DNA from: Phormidium tenue FACHB-1050
GTDB lineage: Bacteria; Cyanobacteriota; Cyanobacteriia; Pseudanabaenales; Pseudanabaenaceae
NCBI RefSeq assembly: GCF_014696925.1
Contig: NZ_JACJQY010000035.1
Span: forward strand, 1-61,812
Length of the DNA stretch: 61,812 bases
Direction of reading: 5' to 3'
Shown: positions 34,507 to 43,926 of the stretch, piece by piece
How positions within the stretch are numbered: the first letter of the stretch is position 1
Layout of the letters: each line of letters begins with the position of its first letter
Notes under the pieces: generated by a model
What the model was told of the DNA's origin: nothing
Seen by the model: the letters and a program-made list of their open reading frames with translations, nothing else
Databases searched by the model: none
Position numbers and translations under genes: made by a program

Positions 34507-35526
34507 GTGAATTTTATAGTTCAATCAATCCAATATCAGCCTTATCAATTGGCTTTCCGCGAACCCTTTCAAACTGCGACGGGGATACTTTTAAGTCGTG
34601 AAGGTTTTGTGATTGAGATTCGCGATCGCCGATCTGATTATCAAGTTCAGCATATTGGCTTAGGTGAGTCTGCGCCACTTTGTGGTTTTGGGATGGAATC
34701 TCTACTCGAAACAGAACAAGCATTAAAAGAAGCTCAGCGATCGCTGATTAATGCAGAAATCCAAAACCTCAAAGATATTGAGAATTTACTTGCAAAATAT
34801 AATTCTACTCCAGCGGCAAAACATGGAATTGAATTAGCACTGCTCAACTTATTAGCACAAGTCCAAGGTATTTCCATTTCTCAATTATTAGCTAATTCTT
34901 TTTCGGGAATAGTGCGAGATCAAGTTACAGTTAATGCAGTGATTGGAGCGATCTCTCCTGAATTAGCTGCCACAAAAGCAAGGGAATATATAGAACAAGG
35001 TTATCACTGTCTCAAAATCAAGGTAGGAACGCAGGATTTTGAAATGGATTTGCGAAGAGTAGAGGCAGTGCGATCGCAGGTGGAAAATGGTATCCAAATT
35101 CGGATTGATGCGAATCAGGGATGGTCTGTAGAGGATGCGATCGCTAATTTAAAAAAGCTTGAATCTTTACAAATCGAATATGTTGAGCAGCCTGTTGCTG
35201 CTTCTAATTTGTTAGGTATGGCGGTCGTCAGGCGATCTCAATCAATTCCCATTGCGGCTGATGAATCTGTCAATAATTTGGTGCAGTTGCAGCAAGTGAT
35301 TAAGTCTCAGGCTGCGGATATTATTATTCTTAAACCAATGGCGCTAGGCGGAATTATCACGGCAAATCGTGCAGCAGCGATAGCTTTCCAAGCTGGTTTA
35401 GATGTGGTAGTAACTACAACTATTGATGGGGCAATCGCTCGACAAGCTGCCTATGACCTAGCTGCCGCTTTGCCAATTCAACGAGCTTGCGGTTTGGCTA
35501 CAGGACATTTGTTAATAGAGAGTTAG
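34507..35526 (+). CDS. menC: Enolase-superfamily enzyme, probably o-succinylbenzoate synthase
   Basis: 339 residues. Capping domain, then a barrel with the superfamily catalytic set: CLKIKVGTQDF (Lys), RIDANQGWS (Asp), EYVEQPV (Glu), IAADESV (Glu/Asp) and IILKPMALGG (Lys). In cyanobacteria MenC dehydrates SHCHC to o-succinylbenzoate on the way to phylloquinone, the photosystem I quinone. Dipeptide epimerases share this scaffold, so substrate specificity is not certain. ACGLATGHLL at the end favours MenC. The stop codon lies inside a hairpin. Confidence 0.75.
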   Translation: MNFIVQSIQYQPYQLAFREPFQTATGILLSREGFVIEIRDRRSDYQVQHIGLGESAPLCGFGMESLLETEQALKEAQRSLINAEIQNLKDIENLLAKYNSTPAAKHGIELALLNLLAQVQGISISQLLANSFSGIVRDQVTVNAVIGAISPELAATKAREYIEQGYHCLKIKVGTQDFEMDLRRVEAVRSQVENGIQIRIDANQGWSVEDAIANLKKLESLQIEYVEQPVAASNLLGMAVVRRSQSIPIAADESVNNLVQLQQVIKSQAADIIILKPMALGGIITANRAAAIAFQAGLDVVVTTTIDGAIARQAAYDLAAALPIQRACGLATGHLLIES

Positions 35527-35547
35527 CGCTTCGCGCTAACTCTCTAT
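35515..35547 (+). terminator. Hairpin spanning the menC stop codon
   Basis: 15-bp perfect arms (35515-35529, 35533-35547), TTC core, then TTTTATTT. The TAG at 35524-35526 is in the left arm. Confidence 0.8.
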
Positions 35548-35548
35548 T

Positions 35549-35920
35549 TTATTTGTCACTTCGAGATGTGCCAGACTCTTGGAAAATCTGAATAGCATTG
35601 AGCGGATCGCTGCTAAAAGTACCAGAGCGATTAACTTTCTGGGGAGAAGCGTTGTAATTACCAGGGATAACGGGTTGGATCTCTTCAACGTCAAAAGTAA
35701 TATTTTGAATCTTGAGATTAGAGTTTGGTAAATCTCTTTCTATCGAAAACTGATCAGTATTGGTGGGCGAAATCGGCTGACCTTGGGCAGGACGTAAGCG
35801 ATCGGCATCACCTAGTTGGGGCTGTGTTGATTGTGCAGAGACTGGACTAATTGCAGTGCTGACGATCGCTAAAATGGCGATCGCTGAAAATTGAGAAATG
35901 CGTTGATAATGTCTGTTCAT
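35549..35920 (-). CDS. Small secreted protein, unknown
   Basis: 123 residues. The signal peptide has a hydrophobic core IAILAIVSTAI and ends near VSAQ at about residue 30. The mature part is polar and Pro/Gln/Asn-rich with no Cys (QLGDADRLRPAQGQPISPTN...), probably disordered. No family recognised. Confidence 0.6.
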   Translation of the reverse strand: MNRHYQRISQFSAIAILAIVSTAISPVSAQSTQPQLGDADRLRPAQGQPISPTNTDQFSIERDLPNSNLKIQNITFDVEEIQPVIPGNYNASPQKVNRSGTFSSDPLNAIQIFQESGTSRSDK

Positions 35921-35990
35921 AAATTCCTCGCATTAGCAGTCAGAGACGTTAACTACAATAATTGCTCATTATATTGGACAAATTAAAACT

Positions 35991-36033
35991 CGAATAGGTT
36001 GCGGCGGGGCTTCGCCCCGCCGCAACCTATTCG
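35991..36033. repeat. Palindrome, TTC core
   Basis: 20-bp perfect arms with core GGCGGGGC; AAAACT/GGTTTT outside nearly extends it. It lies about 30 bp beyond the DUF3593 stop. Confidence 0.85.
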
Positions 36034-36063
36034 GTTTTTAAAGATACGCTTAAATTGCCAACT

Positions 36064-36345
36064 CTAATCTTTAGGTTTAAGCGCATTTTTAAAGCCTAAA
36101 ACCAGCAAAATATTGGTCATTGTTAAAAACGACTCTGCACTACCATGCAACCAATCAACATTAGCTAAGGCTTCGTTATATTGTGTCTGAGCATAAATCC
36201 CTGCGGGAATCGTAATCGCCACAAAAACTAACGTGCCATAAAATCCCCAAAGTCCTAGCTTCGGAAATTGCTGAGACTTAGTCGCGAACCATAGGAACGC
36301 GAGGTAAGGAAATAGAGATAATCCAAATAAGGCTTCTTTAGGCAT
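36064..36345 (-). CDS. DUF3593 family membrane protein
   Basis: About 93 residues from the second Met (MPKEALFGLSLFPYLAFLWF); an ATG ten codons earlier at 36375 is possible but lies in the adjacent hairpin. Three membrane segments: GLSLFPYLAFLWF, WGFYGTLVFVAITIPAGIYA and SFLTMTNILLVLGF. The motif NVDWLHGSAESFLT is conserved. The family occurs in cyanobacteria and plants, usually paired with DUF2499, as here. The function is not known to me. Confidence 0.85.
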   Translation of the reverse strand: MPKEALFGLSLFPYLAFLWFATKSQQFPKLGLWGFYGTLVFVAITIPAGIYAQTQYNEALANVDWLHGSAESFLTMTNILLVLGFKNALKPKD

Positions 36346-36358
36346 AGATTCATCCTGT

Positions 36359-36391
36359 TTTTTAAAGCTGGGCAAAGCCCAGCTTTAAAAA
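36359..36391. repeat. Palindrome, AAA core
   Basis: 15-bp perfect arms, core CTGGGC-AAA-GCCCAG, between the DUF2499 stop and the DUF3593 start. Confidence 0.8.
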
Positions 36392-36392
36392 A

Positions 36393-36701
36393 CTAACTTT
36401 GTGTTTTTGTGCGTGCAATTTTCCAAATAAAATAAGCAGCGATCGCCAAAGTACTATTGCCGATTAAGGTTAAAGCAGCTTGTACCGTCACTAGCCATTC
36501 TAACGAATCAGCATTATCAAAAAAGTGCCAAGTCACCGCACACATGGCGCTAACCAAAGCAGGAAACATCGCCCATGCTAAGTTGCGCCATCCGCGATCG
36601 GGATTTTGCTTGTCATATTGCCAAATGAGCCAAATGGCTAGAGTCCATTCGATCACGCTAGAAATATGGATGACCCATGTGGGTAAAGACAAAGAGTGCA
36701 T
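36393..36701 (-). CDS. DUF2499 (Ycf49-like) membrane protein
   Basis: About 102 residues from ATG 36701 (MHSLSLPTWVIHISSVIEW); an upstream in-frame ATG at 36725 overlaps a palindrome. Three membrane segments, with LPTWVIHISSVIEW and MCAVTWHFFDN as family signatures. The plastid homologue is called Ycf49-like. It lies directly upstream of its usual DUF3593 partner, so the two probably form a complex; the role is unknown. Confidence 0.85.
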   Translation of the reverse strand: MHSLSLPTWVIHISSVIEWTLAIWLIWQYDKQNPDRGWRNLAWAMFPALVSAMCAVTWHFFDNADSLEWLVTVQAALTLIGNSTLAIAAYFIWKIARTKTQS

Positions 36702-36722
36702 GGTGATTCTATAAATTTTTTG

Positions 36723-36749
36723 CATAGGCGGCGCTTTGCGCCGCCTATG
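36723..36749. repeat. Palindrome, TTT core
   Basis: 12-bp perfect arms with core GGCGGCGC, 3 bp from the pfkB stop; probably its terminator. Confidence 0.8.
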
Positions 36750-36752
36750 GGG

Positions 36753-37730
36753 TTAATGTTTTGCTTCGCGCATGGTTAGAAATTCGCGAATTTGCCGATC
36801 GCTTGGTTGAGCAGAGATTGCTCCCATATCTAAGGTGGTTAACGCACCTGCGGCACAGGCATAAGCTATCACTTCATTGGCAAATTTAGGATCGAGCAAA
36901 TTGGTTAGAGGACGGTGATAGATTTTATGAATGAATGCGGCTAAAAAAGCATCGCCTGCGCCAGTTGTATCGATTGAATGAACTGGATAAACAGCATGTT
37001 TACCCTGCTTTTCACCTAAGTAGTAACGACAATCTTGATCGCCATTAGTGATCAAAATTCCTTCTAGATGGCTATAGGCTTGGGCGATCGCGGCGGGACT
37101 AGTTAACCGAAATAGTAGCTTTGCCTCATCCTCAGTCATTTTCAGAAAATCAGTGTATTTCAGTAAAACTGGCAAGAGTTTAGCTACCTGCTCAGGATTT
37201 TTCCAGAACATCGCTCGCCAATTAACATCAACTACTACCTTTACAAAATTTTCCTCGGCAAGTTTTAGCGCTCGACCGATCGCCCTTGAAGTCTGTGGAT
37301 TTGCTAAACCCAATGTCCCTAATACTAAAAATTTAGCATCCGCAAATAAATGCTCAGGCAAATGCTCCGCAGACATCAAGGTGTCCGCAAATACCGTATT
37401 CGCATCACCATTGAAGCGATCAAAACTGCGATCGCCATGAGCGTCACGGGTGACATAAACCTCACGGGTAGTAGATTCAGGATGCACTTGCACGCCTGAA
37501 GTTTCTACACCTGCGGCCCCCAATTGTTTGAGTAAATCAGTTCCTGCGGCATCTTGACCAACGCAGCTAATTAAACTGACAGGAGTGCCTAGCTTAGCTA
37601 AGCCACAGGCGACATTAGCAGGCGCTCCACCAAAATATGGTTTCCAAGAACTGACTTGGTCATAGGGAACCCCAATATCTTCAGCTATTTGATCAATTAA
37701 AACTTCGCCAAGGCAAATTACACGCGGCAT
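36753..37730 (-). CDS. PfkB-family sugar kinase, fructokinase-like
   Basis: 325 residues. It opens with VICLGEVLIDQIAED and has the substrate-binding FGGAPANVACGLAKLG near residue 33 and the anion-hole and catalytic-Asp motif DTTGAGDAFLAAF near residue 257. These define the ribokinase/PfkB family; the N-terminus is closest to bacterial fructokinases, which phosphorylate fructose with ATP. It starts 9 bp after the cphA stop, so the two are likely co-transcribed. Confidence 0.88.
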   Translation of the reverse strand: MPRVICLGEVLIDQIAEDIGVPYDQVSSWKPYFGGAPANVACGLAKLGTPVSLISCVGQDAAGTDLLKQLGAAGVETSGVQVHPESTTREVYVTRDAHGDRSFDRFNGDANTVFADTLMSAEHLPEHLFADAKFLVLGTLGLANPQTSRAIGRALKLAEENFVKVVVDVNWRAMFWKNPEQVAKLLPVLLKYTDFLKMTEDEAKLLFRLTSPAAIAQAYSHLEGILITNGDQDCRYYLGEKQGKHAVYPVHSIDTTGAGDAFLAAFIHKIYHRPLTNLLDPKFANEVIAYACAAGALTTLDMGAISAQPSDRQIREFLTMREAKH

Positions 37731-37739
37731 AGGCGGACT

Positions 37740-40331
37740 TTACGAGGACAGTTTGGACTTTCGCGATTCAATGATAGCAATAGCTGCATCCACTTTGTCA
37801 GGAAATACCACAACTAAACTACTTTGAGGGGCGCTATCCAAGGCGGCTGTGATGGCTTCTGATTCGTCAAGAATTGTAATACAGGGGATATTACTATTCA
37901 CTTCTTCGACTCCCTGACGCAACAGGTCAGCTACTACACGAGGGGCGCGTCCCCGCAAATCCTTGTCTTCTTTAACAAAAATGCGACTAAACATTGTTGC
38001 CGCCAGTTGTCCTAGTTCAATGATGTCCTCATCGCGGCGATCGCCTGGTGCGCCAATCACCCCGATCGCTTCACCTTCCCATTTTTGGATAAAATCGGCG
38101 ATCGCCTTAAATCCCGCAGGATTATGCGCGTAATCAACCAGTGCGTGATACTTACCCAAGTCAAACAAATTCATCCGTCCAGGAGTCTGCTCACTAGAAG
38201 CAACAAACGTGGCTAAACCTTGGCGAATTTGCTCAATCTGCACATCCTGAGCAAAGGCAGCTAAACTTGCGGCTAGTGAATTTTGAATATTAAAGGCGGC
38301 ACGTCCACCAAGGGTCAGAGGTACATTTACCGCCTTTTCAATCCGCAATTTCCAATCACCTTTTAAAATTGTCAGAAATTCATCTTCATAGACTGCTGCA
38401 AGTCCACCTTCAGCAATATGGGACTTGATCAAAGGATTATCAGGATTCATGCTGAAATACGCGACCTTTGACTGTAGCTCTTGAGCCATAGCAACAACCA
38501 AGGGATCATCGGCATTCAGTACTGCATAGCCGCTCGGTAGAGCTGTCTTCACAACTACGCTCTTGAGTTGGGCAAGGTCTTCGATTGTGTCAATGTCGCC
38601 AATACCAAGGTGATCGGCGGCGACGTTCATCACCACACCGACATCGCAGCCATCAAAGCCTAAACCCGATCGCAAGATGCCACCTCTAGCAGTTTCTAAG
38701 ATCGCCACTTCAACCGTGGGATCGCGAAGAATTACTTGGGCGCTATAGGGACCAGTAGTATCGCCTTTCTCGACTAAGCATTCACCAATATAAATACCGT
38801 CAGTGGTGGTGTAGCCAACTCTCTTACCAGTTTGTTTGAAAATATGGGCAATTAGTCGCGTGGTAGTGGTTTTGCCATTTGTGCCTGTGATGGCAACTAT
38901 GGGAACACGAGTAGGTGATCCCGTCGGAAATAGCATATCGATAACTGGTGCAGCCACATTGCGGGGTGTACCAATACTAGGAGCGGTATGCATTCTGAAC
39001 CCAGGCGCGGCATTTACTTCCACGATCGCCCCATCGACTTGACGCACAGGTACAGAGATATCTTCCGTAACCACATCAATTCCTGCGATATCTAAGCCAA
39101 TGATCCTTGCAACTCTTTCCGCTAGCCAGATATTTTCAGGGTGAATCTCATCAGTGCGATCCACTGATACACCACCTGTACTGAGGTTAGCAGTTGCCTT
39201 GAGATAGCAGATTTGACCTTTCGGCGGGACGGAGTCCAATGTAAAGCCTTGTCTCGCCAAAATATCCATGCTCGTGCGATCGATCTCAATGCGGGTCAAG
39301 ACATTATCATGACCATCGCCACGACGGGGATCTTGATTGGTAATTTCAATCAACTGCGAAATTGTGGAAACGCCATCACCTGTGACATTTGCTGGAACCC
39401 TCTCGGCAACAGCTACAAATTTGCCATTAATGACTAGTACACGGTGATCGCGTCCCGTATGAAACCGCTCAATAATTACTTCTTCTGACACCTCTTGCGC
39501 CATGTCAAAGGCATCGATCGCTTCTTTAACAGTACGCACATCAATGGTGATCCCGCGTCCATGATTACCATTTAAAGGCTTAATTACAATCGGGAAGCCG
39601 CCAACTTCAGCGATCGCATCTTCTAGATATTTAGGCGATCGGATCGTCGTTCCTCTTGGTACAGGTATTCCCGAAGCCCGCAAAATGCTTTTAGTCCCTT
39701 CCTTATCACAGGCTAGTTCTACCGCTAAGATCCCCGTTTTGTTGGATAAAGTAGCCTGAATCCTACTCTGATATACGCCATAGCCAAGTTGGATCATGGC
39801 ACGGCTACCAAGCTCTAACCAAGGAATATTTCTTGTCTTAGCTTCAGCAACAATTGACTCAGTACTAGGTCCCAACTGACCATCAAGGCGAATATCTCTT
39901 AAATCCTTGAGATCTTCTTGTAGCTCAGTAGTTGCATAGGTTCCTGTCTCTAAGATACTGGTGCAAATCCGTATAGCGGCGCGGGCTGCATAGCGTCCTG
40001 CTCCCTCGGTCTGATACTCAAATACTACTTGATAGACATTTTTTTCAACAGTTTGTCTAATCGTGCCGAAATCAACCTTCATGCCCACATAGCCTTGAAG
40101 GGCGATCGCAATATCTTTAACAATTGTCGCTAGAAAATCGGAGTCACTAATATCCGAGCGCTGTGCAATGTCTTTCCCCGCTAGACTTGGCAACACTTTG
40201 CATAAATTTTGATAAAAGCCAGTTCGTTGTACTTGAAAATCCTCTAAATCTAATCGCACAACTACTAGCTGATGTCGTTGGATACTCCAATAATTTGGAC
40301 CACGTAATGTCTGGATTTTGAGAATTTTCAT
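37740..40331 (-). CDS. cphA: Cyanophycin synthetase
   Basis: 863 residues from ATG 40331 (MKILKIQTLRGPNYWS); a TTG two codons earlier is the only longer option. The enzyme polymerises Asp and Arg into cyanophycin, a nitrogen store. Three parts: an N-terminal ~160-residue domain; an ATP-grasp domain (IVIKPLNGNHGRGITIDV, DVVTEDISVPVRQVDGAIVEVNAAPGFRMH) that adds Arg or Asp; and a Mur-ligase-like domain from about 480 with P-loop AITGTNGKTTTTR, GYTTTDGIYIG and EQTPGRMNLFDLGKYHALVDYAHNP. The cyanophycinase gene cphB, often adjacent, is not in the window. Confidence 0.96.
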   Translation of the reverse strand: MKILKIQTLRGPNYWSIQRHQLVVVRLDLEDFQVQRTGFYQNLCKVLPSLAGKDIAQRSDISDSDFLATIVKDIAIALQGYVGMKVDFGTIRQTVEKNVYQVVFEYQTEGAGRYAARAAIRICTSILETGTYATTELQEDLKDLRDIRLDGQLGPSTESIVAEAKTRNIPWLELGSRAMIQLGYGVYQSRIQATLSNKTGILAVELACDKEGTKSILRASGIPVPRGTTIRSPKYLEDAIAEVGGFPIVIKPLNGNHGRGITIDVRTVKEAIDAFDMAQEVSEEVIIERFHTGRDHRVLVINGKFVAVAERVPANVTGDGVSTISQLIEITNQDPRRGDGHDNVLTRIEIDRTSMDILARQGFTLDSVPPKGQICYLKATANLSTGGVSVDRTDEIHPENIWLAERVARIIGLDIAGIDVVTEDISVPVRQVDGAIVEVNAAPGFRMHTAPSIGTPRNVAAPVIDMLFPTGSPTRVPIVAITGTNGKTTTTRLIAHIFKQTGKRVGYTTTDGIYIGECLVEKGDTTGPYSAQVILRDPTVEVAILETARGGILRSGLGFDGCDVGVVMNVAADHLGIGDIDTIEDLAQLKSVVVKTALPSGYAVLNADDPLVVAMAQELQSKVAYFSMNPDNPLIKSHIAEGGLAAVYEDEFLTILKGDWKLRIEKAVNVPLTLGGRAAFNIQNSLAASLAAFAQDVQIEQIRQGLATFVASSEQTPGRMNLFDLGKYHALVDYAHNPAGFKAIADFIQKWEGEAIGVIGAPGDRRDEDIIELGQLAATMFSRIFVKEDKDLRGRAPRVVADLLRQGVEEVNSNIPCITILDESEAITAALDSAPQSSLVVVFPDKVDAAIAIIESRKSKLSS

Positions 40332-40533
40332 AGTCAAGCGTTTTTAAAGGTGCATCCAATGCCTAAATGTCCAGTGTCTAATCCTAGCGATCTAGTGGAT
40401 CTTCATTTTGTATAAATTGAACCAAAATTAGATCAGTTAACAATAATTTCATTAAGTAGGGTTCTTTTAGCATATTTTGCTGAAGTACCTTGTAATCAGT
40501 TGTTAAAACTATGCCAAAGAGCAGCATAAAATT

Positions 40534-40586
40534 ACCCAAACCCATAAAGTTTCGCCCCTGCGGGGCGAAACCTTATGGGTTTGGGT
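40534..40586. repeat. Palindrome, CCCCTGCGGGG core
   Basis: 25-bp arms with one mismatch, ACCCAAACCCATAA outside. It lies downstream of the minus-strand acetyltransferase gene. The rest of the 40332-40610 gap is the cphA upstream region, where I see no gene. Confidence 0.8.
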
Positions 40587-40610
40587 TTGTAATTAATTAG
40601 GCTCATCTAC

Positions 40611-41786
40611 TTAAAGTGACTCATCAGTATGTTGATGCTGTTGAGGTAAAGTCTCTATTCGCCCAGGAATCGGCTTTTGATTAGGCTGTAAACCTGACAA
40701 CATTCGAGAAAGTTGTAAGCCATCCAGAACAGGTTTAGTCTCCCGAATCTTATGCCAGACTGATCGCGCCATCAGCAAGGAATGCCCTTGACGTTGGGCA
40801 TGAATACTTTCTAAATAATCTTCCCGTTCGGGCTGATAGTCTGCTGAAGATAGTTGGAGACTAACCTGCTCAGATAATTTATCAGAAGATTGCTTCGTGA
40901 CAATTCGCGCAATTTGCGAAGTGAGTTCAGGATAAAGCCATGTATAGGCGGGATGAACCGTAAGCTGGCAATGGTGAACCAGTTTTTCATTAGTCTGATT
41001 AATGGTTGGGCGCTGCAATAGCAAATAAAAGTAACCGATCGCCGCTTTGCGTTGTGGCTCATAAACATAGCCAGACACATCCTGTAAATGATTAATCAGC
41101 AAGGAACTGTGGTTAACCAGTTTGTCGATCGTTTTTGCCCGAAAATCATCAACATTGAGATCATAAACTTGGCGAATATGTGGAGGCATCGCAGCGGTAT
41201 CAAGTTGATAAAGCAAGCTAGCATCCGCATTGCTGACGGGCATCAGATTTGGCAGATCAGGAGAATGTTGAGCGAGTTCGTGCAGACTTGCTGTATCAAT
41301 TTCCCAATCAGTAAATTGTGCGAGGGGCTGAAAGCCATTCTGACGATAGAGGGCGATCGTATCTTTTTGATTAATATCAACCTGTAACACCCAAGTTCGC
41401 GCCTCTAGGCAGGACTCTAGGCAATAGCGTATCAGTTGTGTACCGACGTTATGCTGACCATTCTGAGCTTCAGGTAGAACCACAACGCGATCAATCTGCC
41501 AAGTACTACTGTTGTTATTAAATGGGGAAACCCGAATAAAGCCTTGGATTATGCCATTACATTCGGAGACATAGGCTCTTACATAGGGCTTGAGCAGGGT
41601 TTGCACAGGCGCAGGTAACCAACTGGCTAGCTGGTGTAAGCTGATTTTTTGGCGGCTGCGACAACCGCTAAGATCGCTGACCGCAATCTGTTCGAGATCA
41701 TTGGGCGATGCAAATCGCTGAATAAACTCTAAGTCGCGATGTTGTAGCGGACGGATCGTGTTACCAAGCACTGGAAAAGGTTGCAT
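40611..41786 (-). CDS. GNAT-family acetyltransferase, two-domain
   Basis: 391 residues. The first ~170 residues form a GNAT domain: IRPLQHRDLEFIQRF at the start, IDRVVVLPEAQNGQHNVGTQLIRYCLE for the acetyl-CoA loop and ALYRQNGFQPLAQ at the end. The R/Q-x-x-G-x-G/A loop is degenerate (QNGQHNVG). The C-terminal ~200 residues may be a second, divergent GNAT fold (LTVHPAYTWLYPELTSQIARIV). The substrate is unknown. Single gene; the tail is Gln/His-rich. Confidence 0.75.
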   Translation of the reverse strand: MQPFPVLGNTIRPLQHRDLEFIQRFASPNDLEQIAVSDLSGCRSRQKISLHQLASWLPAPVQTLLKPYVRAYVSECNGIIQGFIRVSPFNNNSSTWQIDRVVVLPEAQNGQHNVGTQLIRYCLESCLEARTWVLQVDINQKDTIALYRQNGFQPLAQFTDWEIDTASLHELAQHSPDLPNLMPVSNADASLLYQLDTAAMPPHIRQVYDLNVDDFRAKTIDKLVNHSSLLINHLQDVSGYVYEPQRKAAIGYFYLLLQRPTINQTNEKLVHHCQLTVHPAYTWLYPELTSQIARIVTKQSSDKLSEQVSLQLSSADYQPEREDYLESIHAQRQGHSLLMARSVWHKIRETKPVLDGLQLSRMLSGLQPNQKPIPGRIETLPQQHQHTDESL

Positions 41787-41953
41787 AGCTGCTTATGCCA
41801 GAGAAAGAATTGATAAAGCCTAGGGATATGTATATGAGGATCTAGCTTGGGAGTACTTTAAAAACCAGAACAACCCATTGCTTACGATTTTAATACATAT
41901 TTTATAAACATCGCCCAAAAAGAAAAGGCTGTACTTTACTTTCGTGAATTAGT

Positions 41954-42016
41954 ATCAAAACCCAAGAAATAGTGGTGCGGCGCGAAGCGCCGCACCACTA
42001 TTTCTTAGGTTTTGAT
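41954..42016. repeat. Palindrome, GAA core
   Basis: About 30-bp arms with one or two mismatches, outer ATCAAAACC/GGTTTTGAT. It is 18 bp beyond the nitrilase stop. The rest of 41787-41953 is unannotated AT-rich DNA. Confidence 0.85.
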
Positions 42017-42034
42017 GCTTTACATCGCCTTTTC

Positions 42035-42871
42035 TTAATAACAGGAAAATGTACGATGTTGCAGAGATGGCATCTGGCGGCGAATTTGGTCAAGGCGTGA
42101 GGGCTGGATTTCAGCGATCGCCACCCCAATGTGATCACCTGCATCGGCGATAACAATCCCCCATGGATCAACAATCATCGCATGACCATGGGACTGACGA
42201 CGGGGTGTATGCATTCCCACTTGGGCAGGGGCAATCACATAGCTAGTATTTTCAATGGCTCTAGCTTGCAATAAGACTTGCCAATGATCTTTACCAGTAA
42301 AAGCAGTGAAGGCAGCGGGAACAAACAACACATTTGCCCCATTTTGGGATAAGTGTCGATACAGTTCAGGGAATCTTACGTCATAGCAAACGGATAGACC
42401 CAAGTTGCCATATTTCTCAGAAACATAGACAGGTGGAGATTCACTACCTGCCAAAACCGTTGCTGACTCCTGATAAGTGTTGCCATCGGGGAGATTAACA
42501 TCAAACAAATGCATCTTGCGATAACGAGCTAGCTCCTCACCTTCACGACCAATCAACAGAGCCGTGTTGTACATTTTGCCCTGATTGCCATTGTTGCTAT
42601 CAGTAACAGGTACAGGAAATCCACCACCAAGTAACAGGATTTGATAGCGTTGAGCGATCGTAATTAAAAACTTCTCGCTCTTTTCTGCAATTTCTGTAGA
42701 AAGTCTCGTCTTTTCGCTCTCGTCACCTAAAAACGAGAAATTTTCAGGTAAGCAAACTAGTTCTGCACCTCGATTCACTGCCAGTTGGATCAAATCTTCT
42801 GCTTGAGCAAGATTTTTATCTACATCAGAGACACTGGTCATTTGTACGGCAGCCGCCAAATATGACTTCAT
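42035..42871 (-). CDS. Carbon-nitrogen hydrolase (Nit1/Nit2 type)
   Basis: 278 residues. The catalytic Glu-Lys-Cys triad is visible: CLPENFSFLG, YRKMHLFDVNLP and LSVCYDVRFPELYR. AQVGMHTPRRQSHGHAMIVDPWG is characteristic of the Nit subfamily, which includes deaminated-glutathione amidase and omega-amidase. It probably hydrolyses an amide in metabolite repair. Single gene downstream of phoU on the same strand, about 140 bp away. Confidence 0.9.
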   Translation of the reverse strand: MKSYLAAAVQMTSVSDVDKNLAQAEDLIQLAVNRGAELVCLPENFSFLGDESEKTRLSTEIAEKSEKFLITIAQRYQILLLGGGFPVPVTDSNNGNQGKMYNTALLIGREGEELARYRKMHLFDVNLPDGNTYQESATVLAGSESPPVYVSEKYGNLGLSVCYDVRFPELYRHLSQNGANVLFVPAAFTAFTGKDHWQVLLQARAIENTSYVIAPAQVGMHTPRRQSHGHAMIVDPWGIVIADAGDHIGVAIAEIQPSRLDQIRRQMPSLQHRTFSCY

Positions 42872-42964
42872 TTCAATCCTTAAAACTTTCCCACATAAAT
42901 TCAGATGTGCTGCAAAGCACTTAACTTAGATTACCTTGCTATAGCGCTAGTTTTTTATAACTCT

Positions 42965-43007
42965 CCAAAAAATGAGAGGAGACGCAAAGCCTCCTCTCAT
43001 TTTTTGG
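42965..43007 (-). terminator. Hairpin after phoU
   Basis: 16-bp perfect outer arms with an imperfect GAC-GCAAAGC-C centre; it ends 2 bp from the phoU stop. Confidence 0.75.
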
Positions 43008-43009
43008 GT

Positions 43010-43681
43010 TTAGCCAATTTTGCCAGTAACGATATACGCCACGCGCAGCCCGACATTAGTTGCATGATCAGCCATGCGTTCCAAGTGATGAATTGCCAGT
43101 ACCATCAACATTACAGGTTCCATGGGTTCGCCAAACAGTCTTTGAGAAGAGAGGAGGTTATAGATCTGCTTATAATCATCATCAACCGCATCATCTTTTG
43201 CCTTAATTTGTAAACCAATATTTTCATCAAGATTAGCTAACGCTTCTAAACTCATAGCAAGCATGGCTCGACAGCGATTAGACATTACTTGCAATTCCCC
43301 TAGATAGGGGGATGGTGGATAGGTAAAGAGCTTAATTGCAATATCACCTAAGTTTTCAGCATAGTCACCAATTCTTTCAATATCTCGGATCAATTGCATG
43401 AGAGCGCTTAAAAGCCTGAGATCGCGAGCAACTGGTGACTGTAGCGCGATTAAGCTGATACACTCCATTTCGATTTGGCGATAAATCTGATCAACTTGTT
43501 TGTCTTGAGACTCAATACGGGTAGCTGATTCAAGATCTCTCTCAAATAGAGCCGCATGAGCTAAAAGAAATGAGTTTTCGACAAGTGCACCCATTCGCAA
43601 AGAATCTTGTTCTAAGCGATGCAGTTGGCGTTCAAATTCGCTCCTTGTCCGTTTCTGACTTTGAGATGAAGTTTCGAGCAT
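43010..43681 (-). CDS. phoU: Phosphate-signalling protein PhoU
   Basis: 223 residues, all helical. Two PhoU repeats: LHRLEQDSLRMGALVENSFLLAHAAL then DLRLLSALMQLIRDIERIGDYAENLGDIAI, and MAMSLEALANLDEN then VMLMVLAIHHLERMADHATNVGLRVAYIVTG. The E-R-I/M-x-D-x-A/T-x-N metal-binding motifs occur in both halves. PhoU restrains the Pst transporter and the SphS-type kinase when phosphate is sufficient. No pst genes are adjacent, as is common in cyanobacteria. Confidence 0.93.
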   Translation of the reverse strand: MLETSSQSQKRTRSEFERQLHRLEQDSLRMGALVENSFLLAHAALFERDLESATRIESQDKQVDQIYRQIEMECISLIALQSPVARDLRLLSALMQLIRDIERIGDYAENLGDIAIKLFTYPPSPYLGELQVMSNRCRAMLAMSLEALANLDENIGLQIKAKDDAVDDDYKQIYNLLSSQRLFGEPMEPVMLMVLAIHHLERMADHATNVGLRVAYIVTGKIG

Positions 43682-43926
43682 TGGCTCCCACCAAATAAAA
43701 TGGGATAATAAAAAGCTATAGCGATCTTGAAGGGGGGGCTAAAAATTAGATGTTGTCAAGGCTGGAATTTGCTCAGATATCTTTAGCTCAGAAAAGCCAA
43801 AGACCATATTAGAGTGAGTTTTTACACTTCCTCATCTTCTATAAGCTCATATGTGTAAAGATTCCTGTGTACAAATGGTCACATATATTTTAGTCCTTGC
43901 AAGTATCTCTAAATACTATGGCAAAT

